Shown: positions 11,901 through 22,130, counted from the first letter of the stretch. The stretch: DNA of 64,000 nt from Metaphire vulgaris (GCA_018105865.1 CM030851.1:2624468-2688467); one strand, 5' to 3'. Notes: generated by a model from the letters alone, not told the origin. Numbers and translations are program-made.

Positions 11901-14900
11901 GATATCTAGAGAAATGTGTCGGAAATTAAGAACTGTTTTGGACGAAAGATATGTTAAAATCTGCTATAGGAGAGGAAACAACTGCGTGTAACGATCTGTT
12001 TCGTTAATCATTAAAACTTGCGAAAATCGAGTTGAACGGTGTTTGTTTTGTGACGTCGTACGGACTCATCGCGTGCCCCCCGAAGCGCGCGATTTTAAGC
12101 CAGGCCACTCGGACCAGCTGATTTTAATTAGTACCGCTACCACCATGATGTTGAAAAGAGGAATAACATCAACCTTTATCCACCATTACATCTATATATA
12201 TATATATATGTATGTAATGTGTATTATATGTGTATAAAATTATAACATGTAATATATGTAAATATATATATATATATATTGTAGAAATGTATATATATAT
12301 GTAAATATATATATATATATATTGTAGCAACGTGTGTGTGTGTATATATGCATATAAAATACAAAATAGACCTTTGGCTAAATAATACAAACCATGATGC
12401 TTATTTTCGAAGGTAGTAAATTTTTTGGCAAATTGTCAAATGTTGCACGGTTTCGTCACTGTTAAATGCGATATTTGCTATTTTGGCGAAAACTTTGATA
12501 CTTCTAGTAAAATATTTTCTTCCAAGCGTTGGCATTATTTAGGCCTAACTACTAGCTAAGCTTAAAGTTCTACATGCTAATTTGTTTAATTATTGTTTAA
12601 ATTACTGTAATTACTGTATTGTTTTATAATTGTTCAATTACTGTAATTACTGCATGCTATAATTACGGTATGTCAAATGTATAAGGAAGAAATAAACTCC
12701 TTCATTCATTATATTTTGAAGCTATGAATTGATTAATTATTGCTACGGCCTAATTGCCCTTGAATTCTAAAAGCTTGCTAAAAATGCTTCTTTACAGTGA
12801 CCACTGAAAAAGATGCAACTTCTGAAACAGTTTCGGTTTCATATACTCAAAAAGCTTATGGTACGTGTAATAAAACGATATTCCGATATCGAAATCTTTT
12901 CTTAGTTTGCCTGTCAAATAAAATGTATAAAATATAACATTTTACAGATTTTCATAATTCAATCAATGATGCAATAATTTTAAACTAAATTTTAAAGCAA
13001 CTTATTAAAGCTTGCCAAATTCTTCTACTTAATGCACTTACGCCTCTGGCATGAGATAGTTTGAAATTGAGACCATAGCTTGTCTTTGGCCACATTGACT
13101 GGATAAGCAGGTATGGGTAGGGAAGTAGTAAATATGTAGTAAAGATGGAGGGGCAGACACAATTTTTTGTACCCTAAAAATGTTAGAGTCTTTTGAAAGC
13201 CTAACCTCAATGCAGCAAAGCAGACAGTCTTTTGGATTTTTAGAATGCTTCAATTTTTAAGAACAAACTATCGTAATCTTTAAAACTCTTGGATTTTTGA
13301 CATTAAATAATGCGAGTATAAAGAAAACATTGTTCTTATTGTTGTAGCTACAGCTGATCCCAGCCCACCTCAATTGGAAGCCTGGATCATTCCTGTTGTT
13401 GGCGGTTCAATAGTTATCATAATTCTCAGCATCCTGTACATTGCCTTTCAATGCAGAAAGAAAAGTGAGTCTGTCTAGAGTTCTGTCTCTGCTAATCTGT
13501 TCATTTCGTTTATCTTTAACTTGCCGGTGTGTGCAAATAAGTGTCATATGCAATGGAGCAGCTTTTATAGAGGGGAGGTGGTCAGAGACGTCATTTAACT
13601 GTTTTTCAGGGGGCAAGACACTTTCGGCCGGTCAAGTTTGCAAAAAAATTGGCGACCTTTTTTTTTGCTTGTCAGCTATTTTGTGCGATTAGTTACTTTC
13701 TTCAGAATCCAGATTCGACATCAAGTCCTCTTTTACGGGTTGATGACTTTTTTGCTTTTCAGTCTTTCTACCTATTTAGCCAGCCGATTTACATGTAAAA
13801 ACTAAATAACACAAACATTGGTGGGAAAAATATTTTCCTCTAAAAATCAGGGGGGCAACGGCCCCCTACACCCTCAAATGACGTCCCTGAAGGTGGTTCT
13901 AAACCCTTGCAAAACAGCCAAACTGACTGTTGTGTATGCTTACTTCAGTCAGTTTACAGTCGCCAGTTAACTTATGCTGGTCATCATCATCATTTCCTCT
14001 TTCCTTCATTAGTTGAAGATGAGGTGACGTCATGAATCAGGCATTTCCAGGTAGTTCTTTCTCTTGATGCTTTGATTGCTGTTGTTATAGCCATTCCAGT
14101 CCATTCTTCTATGTCGTCCACCCATCTTCTGTTCGGCCGACCTCTTTTTCTTTTTCCTGGCATGATACCTTGTTGTATTGTTTGTTGTAGGCTATCTTTG
14201 TTGATTCTTTGTATATGACCAAAATAACTCAGTTTTCGTCTTTGGCAGATGTTAAAGAGTTTTCGTTTGGTATTTGCTTTTTTCATGACTTCTTCATTTG
14301 TTTGTTTTTCTGTCCATGATATTCTTTGCATTGTTCTGAGAGAGAACATTTCGAAGGCATCTAGTCTTTGTCTTATTTTCTTTTTGATGGTCCAGCTTTC
14401 ACATCCATAAGTTGCTACACTCCACGCCATACATTCCATTAATCTTCCTTTGTTTTTCATGCTGATTTTGTTGCTTTTCCAGACAGTTTTTAATCTCCTC
14501 ATTACTTCTCTGCCTTTTCCTAATCGTGAGTTTATTTCTTCTTCAATATTTCCATTACTGCTGATTATTGCTCCTAGATATGTGAATTTGTCCACCTGTT
14601 CAAGATTCTTTTCATTAACAGTAATCTTAATTTTCTTTCCATTTGTTGTCATTACTTTTGTTTTAGTTTCATTAAGGTGTAGGCCATATTTTTTGCTTTC
14701 TAAACTTATTCTGTCAACCAGTTGCTGTAATTCTTCTTCTGATGTTGCTATTAGGATTATATCATCAGCATATATCAAATTGTTGAATGTTTTTCCTCCT
14801 AATTTGGCCCCTCCTTTAAATCCATTCATTGCATTTCTCATTATCATTTCTGATATGATGTTAAATAGAAATGGTGATAATATGCAGCCTTGCCTAACAC

Positions 14901-17900
14901 CTTTTCTAATTCTAAACCAGTCTGTTATTATGTCATTGATTTTTATTGCTCCTTTTTGATTTTTATACAAATTCATTAGAAGATGTACTAAATGTGCTGG
15001 AAATCCCATATCTAACATGACATACCAGAGCTTTTCATGAGAGATAGAATCAAAGGCTTTTGTATAATCTATAAAGCACATGTACAATGGTTGTTGATAT
15101 TCTTTTGCTTTTTCTATAAGAATTCTGAGATTGGTTATTTGATCTCTAGTTCCTCTCCCTTTCCTAAAACCAGCTTGTTCTTCTGCCACTTCGTCCTCCA
15201 TCTTTTTGTCAATTCTATTCAGTATTACTCGAAGCATGACTTTGCTTGTATGTGATATCAATGCAATGGTACGTACGTTTTAATCTAAACTCTCTCTCAG
15301 ATTGAAAATTGGCTTTTACAATATGCTTCAAATGCACCCTGTTATCGAATTCGTCGAGATTTTTGCCACAATTGTATCTAACGTGGTTCGAATTTGTATA
15401 TAGTTTCGCAGCAGTGTTATTTAAGTTATGGTTTTTCAGTTTCAGTTTCAGTTGTGTTTTTTCAGTTTAAGTTACAGTTATAGCTAAATTTTTTATAATT
15501 TAAAGTTAATAGTTAATGATTATTCTGTTATAGTTACTGTTAAAGTTATCTCAGTCTCATATGATATGAGTCATATCCCATTTCATATTATTTAATAAAA
15601 AATAGAAAGCAATATACTGTTGGTATTTTGCCAAATAAGTCATCATATCATAATATTTTTTCACTATACGGCTTAAATATTTTGTGCAAATATTAACTCA
15701 AATTTAACCGTAAGCAAAAACTCAAAGTTGATTAAGAATTACTACGTAAACAACCAGCAGATTGATCTGATCAGTGCAGGGTTGGAGTTTCGGGGGGGGA
15801 GGGTGTTTGAAGTGTTGAACCCCCCCCCAACTTTGCAACCCTCCCAAAATCGCATATCTGGTACATGCAGCTTCTAAATCTTCGTTTACTTTAAAATGCA
15901 ATGCCTCTTGGTGTAGGGCAGAGGTTTTCAAACTTTTACAAGCCGCGAACCCCTTTGGGATGTCGTTGCTACGTGCGAACCCCAACCCCAAAAACAGAAC
16001 CAATTGACAATTCATGTATGGAATGACAAGTGTTTGCTATTGCTACTCGGCCTACATTAGTTCAATACCGTAACTACAGTGGCTACATTCTAATCTAGTT
16101 GAGTGTTCTGCTTCATTCACCGATAAAAAGTAATTAGATAATTATTAAGATAATCAAAATAGTAACTTCAAGTAATTTAGACAGTTATTAAAACTGAGAT
16201 CAACCTTTGGTCAGTGTGAAAGGCGTGCCTGCTTCGTACCGCAGATTTTCTCCAAACATGGTGGTATGTTTGGCAAACATACGCGAATATCAGCCTCTGT
16301 GTTCAGTCGTGATCTGTATTTGGCTTTCATGGCAGTGACTGCAGAAAAAGCTCTCAGACAGCAGGGGATATTCCAGAGAACATGCCATCCAGATTGACAA
16401 CAGTGAATTTCAGCTGCACTCCAAGGGAAGCAGTGGCGTAGCCAAATGGGATTTGGGGGTTAAACCCTCCCTCTTGGTTGCCCGGCCAAAAAATTATTTT
16501 ATCGCATATTGTTAGTTTGTGCTGAGCTCTAATAGCTACAGAAATAAAGTATCACTGTATTGAATTCTCTGTAAATGTTGATGTTACCGGATTCCTTTGG
16601 CGAAAAGACAGATAGGGTGATGCTTCACTATTTCCCAAGTAAATATTTCTTGCTACTTCACCTCTCTCAATGTTCGTTGGTAACCCCCTTCTCTATGGTC
16701 GTTCGTAACCCCAACCTTCAGAAAATCCTGGCTACGCCACTGAAGCGAAGTGCTCTGTCAGATGATAAGTCAGCCAGTTCCTCCTGTTCCCGTCCAATTA
16801 AATCAGTCATCTGACATTCAAATGGATTTCGAACCCAGTCAAACATGCTTATGTAAGTTATGTCATCATCTCTGAAATACTTATGGAAATAATGTGACAA
16901 CCGCTGAAGATGAATGACAACAGTCATTGTAATAATTTCTCTAGCAGCCTCTTCCGCACTGCCAAAAGTCACATACATGTAGTAACGGAAACATTTCATA
17001 GACACTTTGCACGCTTAGTCTTCCATAAAACAGCTAGAGGAAAAGTGAATGATTAAAAAATTTAAAGCTTTTCCTTGGCACATTCGCGGGCCCCTTGGCA
17101 CCTTTCCGCGGACCCCCAGGGGTCCGCGAACCACAGATTGAAAACCGCTGGTGTAGGGAGATCGTGCAAGAATTCGTCAACGCAATCGAAAAATAATCCG
17201 GGTGTCTTGCATCAAGATTATCTGCCCTATGATGGTCAAATTGTTGATATTGGAGATGTTCTGTCATGCGTATTCATGTGATGTTTAGCATCAGCGAAAC
17301 AGACTCAGGGCTTTAACGAGAATGATTTGCACTGTAATTAGTCAAATTAACGTTGCCTGCATATGTCGTTAGTCTTTCTGCATTTGCCTAAATTATAATT
17401 ATTATTTCAGGCAACTTCACATTGACTTAACCAATATAATTTTCGGCACAGACAGCGACATATGACAGTATGACAAGCAAATTAATATTAGAAAATCTAA
17501 ACTATTTTGAGTATTTTCACATAAATATTAAATAGAATGTGACCCTGCGGTCTCTGTGCCTCTGAGGTAATGTTTAGTCCTACATATGATTGATAATGAA
17601 AATCTACCCCAGGCTGTGCACATAGAACATGTGATGCCCGCAAAATAATGGCCTGCCTATGATTATCATGTTACCTCATACACGAAAGATTGAGTAACTG
17701 AAGTTAGGGCCTACATCTTAGGCTCCAATTTGTCTATGAACTTCAATTTTCAAAATACACTGATAAATGATAAGTAGTGCACTGTTTGACTTGTGTGACG
17801 TCTCTTATATTAATATTTAGAGGCTTTCCGGCATATAGAGTCGCTTCGTAAGAAAATGAGAGTTTCGTCTTCGCAATGAACTGAGCGTGGGAGTAAGGGG

Positions 17901-20900
17901 TGAGGCTAGAGTAGAGGAAGACAACCCATTCCAGAGAGAGGGTCTCGTCATTTTAAGGACAGGCTGTCACAGGACTATGTAGACTCATGTGCGGCAGTGC
18001 CATAAAAGAAAACGAAAATGTTGTTAGGCGACTAAATTATTTTGGTAAAAATTGATTTGATGATTGATCTGTTTTGATATCAGATAATTTTAATCTTGTT
18101 CCGTGAACATTCTAGTAAAGTAAATCACATGCCTTGCGCTGTGGTTGTTCTAACTGTTTCGTATGAAATTAGGTTCAAAGTCGAGCAATGCTAAAGAAAG
18201 CGCAAATTCACCAGTACAAGACTGCGACGCCATTTATGCAGAAGTTAAGAAAAAGACAAAGAAGAAAGGTACGCATCCAAGTTTTCTTCACTTACGTCTC
18301 TAGATTTTGTGGATCTGTTACCAAAAATCACTGACATTTGAAATTTAAGTCGTAAGTTAAAAGAAATTGCCCAATATTAGATCCAAATGACAGCAGTTGT
18401 CCAGATCGTGGATCGGTCTGTTTACAGGTTGGCACATTCGCGAGCAGTGGAGTAGCCAGCTTATGCAAAGTGGGGTTGCTAACTGGAGGCACTATGCAAC
18501 TGAACACTGAAGCCGCGGCTCCCCCCACTACCCCTCCTTCAACCAAAAGTCAACGTATTACATAAATTGTGTTGGTCATGTTGTTTGAAATGGCGTTGTT
18601 TGAACAACCTCAAACAACTCCGTGGCTACGACACTGTTCGCGAGGTTGCATGAGGCTCGGAAAAATTAAATGTTAACAGATATGTGATTAATGAATCATT
18701 TGCCATATTTGCTTTATGACCGGAACTTTTATTTTCTGAGCAAATTAATTTTTCCAATTATGCAAAGCATTATATAATTTATGATCCGCTTTATTCTTCG
18801 TGTCCGTTAATTTAAAATATGCATGCGAACGTTTTCTAAAATAAACATTGCAAGATGTGCTTTCTGTTTTCTTTGCTGGCAGTTGCCATTACAAACCAAA
18901 TTCACATCCATTTTCAGTCTTTTTTTACTGTACGATTTTTTTACTGTATGATGTATATTCACATCAAAAGGTCAGTGGCCTTTTCTTTCTCTTTGAATGG
19001 TCACACTCTAAACATTAACCCCTTACCTGGGCGTCACGGATATATCCGTCCATTTTACATTCAGTTACAGTTAAATACACGGTTAAGGGGTTAATTGCTG
19101 GTCGCTTGTAATTCCAAAATGAAAAAGAACATTTATACTTTAAATCAAAAATAATAAGGTGGTTACTAGTTTTCCTTTTGCATGTTTCCTTATTGGTTGT
19201 AGGCCTTTGTTGTTGCCACCCATGATGATTATGATAACGGTGACGACAACGACGACGATGATAACGATGACAGGATGTAAATTTAGCCTAATGAATTCGC
19301 ACTCAGTATGCAAAAGATTAGACAAAGTTCACCTTCTGTCTTCAGCAGAGACGGCTCCACATAGGGGTTCGGGGGACCCGAGCCGCTTACTGAATGCTTT
19401 CCCCCAGTGTCCCCATACTTGAGTGTATTCATTCTAAGCAGTAAACTAGACTAGTCCATGTTTGTGAAAAATAGTTGGCCCATGCTTATAAGTTGCCACT
19501 CCACTTGCCAAATCCTGGGAGTATGCCACTAGTCTTCAGCCTGCGTATTGTTCAACTTAAATTAACCCCTTAACCGTGTATTTAACTGTAACTCAATGTA
19601 AAATGGACGGATATATCCGGGATCCCCAGTTAAGGGGTTAACAATTATTTCAACGCTTCCCCAAACACGGCTTTGCATAAAAACTCTTTTGTGTGCAGTT
19701 CAAATAATCTGTCCCTAAAACCATTATTGGTTATTATGCCAAATGAATGTGCAATATAACAGCCGGTGTCCAGACAAAATCGCGGACGACAAAATAGCGC
19801 AAAATAGCTCGAAGCAAGAAACGATAGAGAGCACAACTTTCAATTTACCATGTTTATTAAAACCCCCCAGCTAACTTTGCAACCATCACAAAACTCGCAT
19901 AGCAGGTACATGCAGTCTCTGCCCTCTTTTGAATTTCAGTCCGCAAACCCCCTTTCCCCTTAGCTCAAATTACACAAGGATACTGATTATCTTTAACAAG
20001 TCATAGCCGAGTAGTCAGTCGATAGGAAAAACGATGCTGAATATCATTCACATGACATAGCCGAAGCAAGAAACGATAGAGAGCACAACTTTCAATTTAA
20101 AATGTTTATTAAAATTAATACAACTACAAAGCTACTCAAAGAGACGTAGAAGCATATACTAAACAGTTAAAAATGTCTCTTCATATCAATCAATCACGTC
20201 GCTCCGTTCCTATCGCACGATTACGTCGACGCTATTTTGTCGCGTTTTTTGGACCTATTTTGTCGTACGCTATTTTGTCGCGGTTTTTTCGCTATTTTGT
20301 TGTGCGCTATTTTGTCGTCCACGATTTTGTCTCCGCGATTTTGTCTCCGCTATTTTGTCGTCCGCGATTTAGTTATGGTACCATAACAGCCAATTAGTCG
20401 TCAGTGCTTACATCAATAGTCACGAGTACTTCTTCCCATTAGGTGCTGAATAAGTCTGACAATTAATTAATTTATCGATATTATGACATCGACATAACAC
20501 TATGCGGAATCCGTTACCAGTAGACTTCTAATAATAATAATATAATTAAATGAGCATTATGGAAACTATTATTGTAGAAGCAAAGGGAAGCACTTCGTCA
20601 ACAACTTTGCCACTTAACGATGGGTCGAGTGATAAGACAGAAAACACGAAGAGAGAAACAGAAGAAAAGAGACGTCCAAAGACACAAAGAAAAGAAGTCG
20701 AACACGGAACTGAAAACGTTGAGGCGTACGAAACATTTGCAAATCGGCCTACGACATCCATGCAGTCAGAAATATATTGCGGACTGAATTTGTTGAAGCA
20801 AGATAAACCAAAATCAAAACCTCTGCCTTCTGCAGTTTTTCAAACCGAGAGACAAGAACACCAAACCGTAGACGACAGATACCAAACCATCAACGACGAA

Positions 20901-21014
20901 TACCAAACCATCGACGACTACGAAACTTTGGCAAATCGACAATCGCCAACTGTGCAGTCAGAAACATATTGCGAATTGCAAATTATGAAGAAAAAGAAAG
21001 ACGAGAAGAAGTAG
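5317..21014 (+). CDS. Gene A: Ig-superfamily receptor with ITAM/ITIM-like tail (7 exons)
   Basis: Join 5317-5368, 6898-7226, 8389-8712, 12798-12860, 13348-13464, 18173-18268, 20578-21014. All introns are phase 1 with GT-AG ends. Allowing for one missing base in exon 2, the exons sum to 1419 nt, or 472 residues. Order: signal peptide (1-17), V-type Ig domain (about 22-127), second Ig domain (128-235), linker (236-256), transmembrane helix (about 269-291) with basic stop-transfer, cytoplasmic tail (292-472). Tail tyrosines are Y317 (IYAEV, ITIM-like), Y378, Y394, Y429, Y436, Y442 and Y458. Y442/Y458 form YETL-x12-YCEL, an ITAM at the longest allowed spacing; Y378/Y394 form a near duplicate, YETF-x12-YCGL. 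Predicted cell-surface type I receptor signalling through SH2-domain kinases or phosphatases. Paralogue of gene B downstream. No orthologue can be named from sequence alone. Confidence 0.75.
5926..6050 (-). repeat. (ATT)n microsatellite with LINE-like 3' tail, gene A intron 1
   Basis: About 70 bp of pure TTA repeats joined to a sequence that, read on the minus strand, has the paired GCGC motifs and AT-rich end typical of LINE 3' tails. Confidence 0.55.
6265..6382 (-). repeat. tRNA-derived SINE fragment, gene A intron 1
   Basis: On the minus strand, A-box-like TGGCAGAGTGGG followed by B-box-like GGTTTAAGCCC at tRNA-like spacing. It is a short copy in the opposite orientation to gene A. Confidence 0.45.
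6470..6758 (+). mobile_element. RTE-like LINE 3' fragment, gene A intron 1
   Basis: Translation gives, across one frameshift, a segment ending DDIKEWTGLDLQ that matches the DDIEEWTG segment near the C-terminus of the LINE at 13990-15261. The fragment ends in a TGATGATGATGA tail like that element. 5'-truncated relic. Confidence 0.6.
6898..7226 (+). CDS. Gene A exon 2: V-type Ig domain, frameshifted
   Basis: The acceptor TTCATTTCAG precedes the exon and the donor TATAG|GTAGCC follows. The first part reads PSFLSVPKSAVVKIRANLSL, then Cys (strand B) and Trp (strand C). After a T6 run at about 7017-7022 the domain continues one frame over, through YRINKELSG to the classic HAGRYIC F-strand Cys. One missing base in the T run explains both the broken frame and the exon's phase. 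N-glycosylation sequons NLS, NST, NNT are visible. Either a real inactivating deletion or a homopolymer sequencing error. Confidence 0.7.
7289..8032. mobile_element. Mutator-like MITE copy 1, gene A intron 2
   Basis: Flanked by the 9-bp direct repeat TTTATGATG (7280-7288 and 8033-8041). Terminal inverted repeats share AAATCGCGGACGACAAAAT and run into tandem 14-bp units built on GGAGACAAAATCGC. A second copy lies at 19765-20382. The 9-bp duplication points to the Mutator superfamily. No transposase inside. Confidence 0.7.
8389..8712 (+). CDS. Gene A exon 3: second Ig domain
   Basis: Starts after AATTTGAAG and ends at CCTT|GTAAGT; 324 nt, phase 1 at both ends, fully open. It begins DPVCGMN, a stretch conserved in gene B exon 3, and contains WLWCGINSTG, QMKWTKGN and IKCTTSF, giving the B-strand Cys, C-strand Trp and F-strand Cys of an Ig fold plus an extra N-terminal Cys. 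Several Asn-X-Ser/Thr sites. Confidence 0.7.
9063..10696. mobile_element. hAT element with GGGTT repeats, gene A intron 3
   Basis: Perfect 17-bp terminal inverted repeats CAGAGTTGTCCATGGGT and perfect 8-bp target-site duplication GATCAACC (9055-9062, 10697-10704). Just inside each end are arrays of GGGTT. The interior holds further insertions, among them a piece beginning CAGGGCTGGATTAACC near 9428, GC-rich blocks, and a (CATA)n microsatellite at 10356-10400. No transposase recognised. Confidence 0.75.
10935..11490 (+). mobile_element. Non-autonomous Helitron-like element, gene A intron 3
   Basis: Begins near an AT-rich ATATAATATTAAGATC start typical of Helitron 5' ends. It contains two tandem copies of a unit of about 65 bp (10999-11063 and 11064-11117) holding GACGGTTTAGACCGTTTAG, then two copies of an ACGACGTTGCTATTGGTAAC block. 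It ends with GCGAGCGAAGCGAGC repeats and a terminal CTAGT inserted in a TA repeat, as Helitron 3' ends do. Confidence 0.5.
11514..12190 (+). mobile_element. Candidate solo LTR, gene A intron 3
   Basis: The segment runs TGTTATGACAC...CCACCATTACA, has an ATTAAA near 12008, and lies inside an AT microsatellite that hides any target-site duplication. Called an LTR from its TG..CA ends and layout only. Confidence 0.35.
12191..12350. repeat. Compound AT/GT microsatellite
   Basis: Runs of (TA)n with TGTAAATATA and GTGTGTG interruptions; two nearly identical 60-bp blocks at about 12255-12285 and 12300-12325. Confidence 0.8.
12798..12860 (+). CDS. Gene A exon 4: extracellular linker
   Basis: A 63-nt exon between TTCTTTACAG and a GTACGT donor, phase 1 at both ends, coding about 21 Thr/Ser-rich residues (SETVSVSYTQ). 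It may be a stalk, or the last strand of an Ig domain matching the third domain of gene B that was otherwise lost. Confidence 0.5.
13348..13464 (+). CDS. Gene A exon 5: transmembrane helix
   Basis: Acceptor TTGTTGTAG, donor AAAA|GTGAGT, 117 nt, phase 1. A Pro-rich juxtamembrane piece is followed by a 23-residue hydrophobic helix beginning WIIPVVGG and by CRKK, a stop-transfer that sets the downstream exons in the cytoplasm. Confidence 0.75.
13583..13889. mobile_element. hAT MITE, CAGAGACGTCATTT family, gene A intron 5
   Basis: Terminal inverted repeats CAGAGACGTCATTT / AAATGACGTCCCTG and target-site duplication GAGGTGGT / AAGGTGGT (7 of 8). Other copies at 24936-25199 and 60885-61353. Confidence 0.75.
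13980..15261 (-). mobile_element. RTE-like non-LTR retrotransposon, 5'-truncated, 423-codon ORF
   Basis: An intact 423-residue reverse-transcriptase ORF (15261-13990) on the minus strand, opposite to gene A. Visible motifs: QAGFRKGRGTRDQI (about 29-42), FIDYTKAFD with the first catalytic Asp (63-71), GVRQGCILSPFLFN, YADD at about residue 165, then a C-terminal region with YGCESWTIKKK and DDIEEWTG. The endonuclease that should precede it is missing, so the copy is 5'-truncated. It ends in a (GAT)n tail at 13981-13993. The unbroken frame indicates a young insertion. Clade call is from motif style; RTE versus a related clade is unsettled. Confidence 0.8.
16200..17005 (-). pseudogene. hAT transposase relic, split by a MITE
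   Basis: Minus-strand translation of 17005-16751 gives a stretch with FDWVRNPF and EEQEELADLSSD-like sequence, familiar from the C-terminal part of ZBED5/SCAND3-type hAT transposases. The next part of the same protein, with VTAMKAKYRSRLNTE, continues at 16420-16210 beyond the MITE at 16431-16742. Frames are broken in both halves. Non-functional. Confidence 0.65.
16431..16742. mobile_element. hAT MITE, CAGTGGCGTAGCC family, nested
   Basis: Inverted ends CAGTGGCGTAGCC / GGCTACGCCACTG, target-site duplication AAGGGAAG / AAGCGAAG (7 of 8). Inserted into the transposase relic. Confidence 0.8.
17160..18172. other. Gene A intron 5, 3' part
   Basis: AT-rich, no recognised repeat, RNA gene or ORF. 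Confidence 0.4.
18173..18268 (+). CDS. Gene A exon 6: ITIM-like cytoplasmic exon
   Basis: Acceptor TATGAAATTAG, donor GAAAG|GTACGC, 96 nt, phase 1. Codes a Ser-rich piece, then DAIYAEVKK followed by a Lys-rich cluster. IYAEV is a YxxV motif; position Y-2 is Ala rather than Ile/Val/Leu/Ser, so it is ITIM-like rather than a strict ITIM. Confidence 0.65.
18445..18636. mobile_element. hAT MITE, CAGTGGAGTAGCC end, gene A intron 6
   Basis: Inverted ends CAGTGGAGTAGCC / GGCTACGACACTG and a perfect 8-bp target-site duplication TTCGCGAG (18437-18444, 18637-18644). Confidence 0.8.
19015..19641. mobile_element. piggyBac-like TTAA element(s), gene A intron 6
   Basis: Two 80-bp units (19015-19094 and 19562-19641) are inverted copies of each other. 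Each starts TTAACCCCTTA, ends TAAGGGGTTAA and carries a GGATATATCC palindrome. TTAA ends are the piggyBac hallmark. Either one element of 627 bp with 80-bp terminal repeats, or two tiny units. Confidence 0.6.
19765..20382. mobile_element. Mutator-like MITE copy 2, gene A intron 6
   Basis: Same family as 7289-8032, with perfect 9-bp target-site duplication ATAACAGCC (19756-19764, 20383-20391). It lacks most of the tandem 14-bp units of copy 1 at the left end. Confidence 0.75.
20578..21014 (+). CDS. Gene A exon 7: tail with duplicated ITAM module
   Basis: The acceptor ATTATTGTAG splits a Glu codon (phase 1); the frame is open to TAG at 21012-21014. About 145 residues, rich in Glu, Lys, Thr and Gln. 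Tyrosine motifs in order: YETF, YCGL, YQTI, YQTI, YETL, YCEL. YETF-x12-YCGL and YETL-x12-YCEL are copies of one 20-residue unit that also share an ANR and an xVQSE/SMQSE spacer. Between them YQTI-NDE-YQTI-DD-YETL packs three YxxI/L motifs in 17 residues. Predicted docking platform for tandem SH2 domains (Syk/ZAP-70 class) after phosphorylation. Confidence 0.75.
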
Positions 21015-21938
21015 ACCCCCAACTACCAAAATTTCTCTGAATGAGCGACGACTTCCAACGAGGATGTGTTCCAACGATGATAAGTTTACTCAGAATTTTG
21101 TAGCCAGAGCCCAGAGACCTGTTTGTAGCAATATCAAAACAAATTCAATGTTTAGAATATTTAAACTGAAAACGAATCATATTTGTAATTTGCTTTTATT
21201 CTGAAACTCAGTCTTCTTATTTAAAAATCCTACTCCGAGAGCTACAAATACATTATAGTACCGAAAAAAGGTGGCGTTGATCGTTCTGTTTTATAAACTG
21301 TTCTCGATAATGCTAACGTTTTTAAAGCATTATGATGCCGTGCATGACTATTGTGGAGGAATTTTAATCTTACCTGTGTGTTTCATTTTTTAGCGTATAT
21401 TGCCGTGTGTTCTTCTTATACGCGTTGATATTGATTACTGATTTCTATATAGCGACGCTTCCCAGTTTAGTCGCTAGAGTGTTGCGCCATAGCATTTTAC
21501 TATAGAGTTGATCGTTTTCAGTAATCAATATCGATTAATAATTAATAATAATTATTTTAGCGATTCTTTGGTCATAATTCGAGTACCAATAATTGGTAAT
21601 AATTCAACAGTAGTTACCTGTAAAATATTCAGTAGGTGGCGCTTTTCGTTTCAAAATGCCAAATGATTTTTAAGTGGTGCAATAGCAAACCTTTTTATCG
21701 CGAGGACCTGATGTCTTATATCCAGGTCCATGAGAGCCGATGCAGTTCGGTTGTGGAGCTTTTCAGCAAGCTTCTAAAACGACTGAATCAGGTTGAAACG
21801 TCGTTCCGACCGTCTGAGTTTTGACTCAGTGGAAGTTGGCCGTCTTGCCGCCAAGACGCCTCCAGACAGTCTGCCACCTTGCCGCCAAGGTGCTCCGGTT
21901 TGGCCGGTATACACGACATCTGCTACAGGAGTCGCATA
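21015..21938. other. Gene A 3' region and intergenic
   Basis: Contains the expected 3' UTR of gene A. I see no clear AATAAA near the stop codon and no other gene. AT-rich with a TTAATAATTAATAATAATTA run near 21535. Confidence 0.3.
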
Positions 21939-22130
21939 CCCCAGGGTTAAGTGACGCATAGTCACAACTCAACACGGCCACCGTGCCCCTTTAAAGTAGC
22001 GCAGAGCTACAAACTCAGCATACACCACTGCAGCGCCGCTTGCCCAGGGTTAAGTGACGCATAGTCACAACTCAACACGGCCTGAGTGCCCGGTTAAAGA
22101 GACGCATAGCCTCAAATTCAGCATTACAAT
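21939..22130. repeat. Tandem duplication, unit of about 107 bp
   Basis: Two copies start CCCAGGGTTAAGTGACGCAT at 21939 and 22046 and share ATAGTCACAACTCAACACGG; the second is diverged at its 3' end. Confidence 0.7.

Larger units (their letters stand above)
15919..17150. mobile_element. hAT element (ZBED5/Buster-like), gene A intron 5
   Basis: Ends CAGAGGTTTTCAA and its inverse (..TTGAAAACCGCTG), each next to a conserved GCGAACC / GGTTCGC block, with perfect 8-bp target-site duplication GTGTAGGG (15911-15918, 17151-17158). It contains a split transposase relic and a nested MITE. Confidence 0.8.

Noticed and set aside
14450..14959. Plus-strand 169-codon ORF
   Set aside because: Antisense shadow of the RTE-like reverse transcriptase.
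21774..22130. CRISPR-like regular repeats
   Set aside because: Only two long tandem units without spacers, in a eukaryotic setting.
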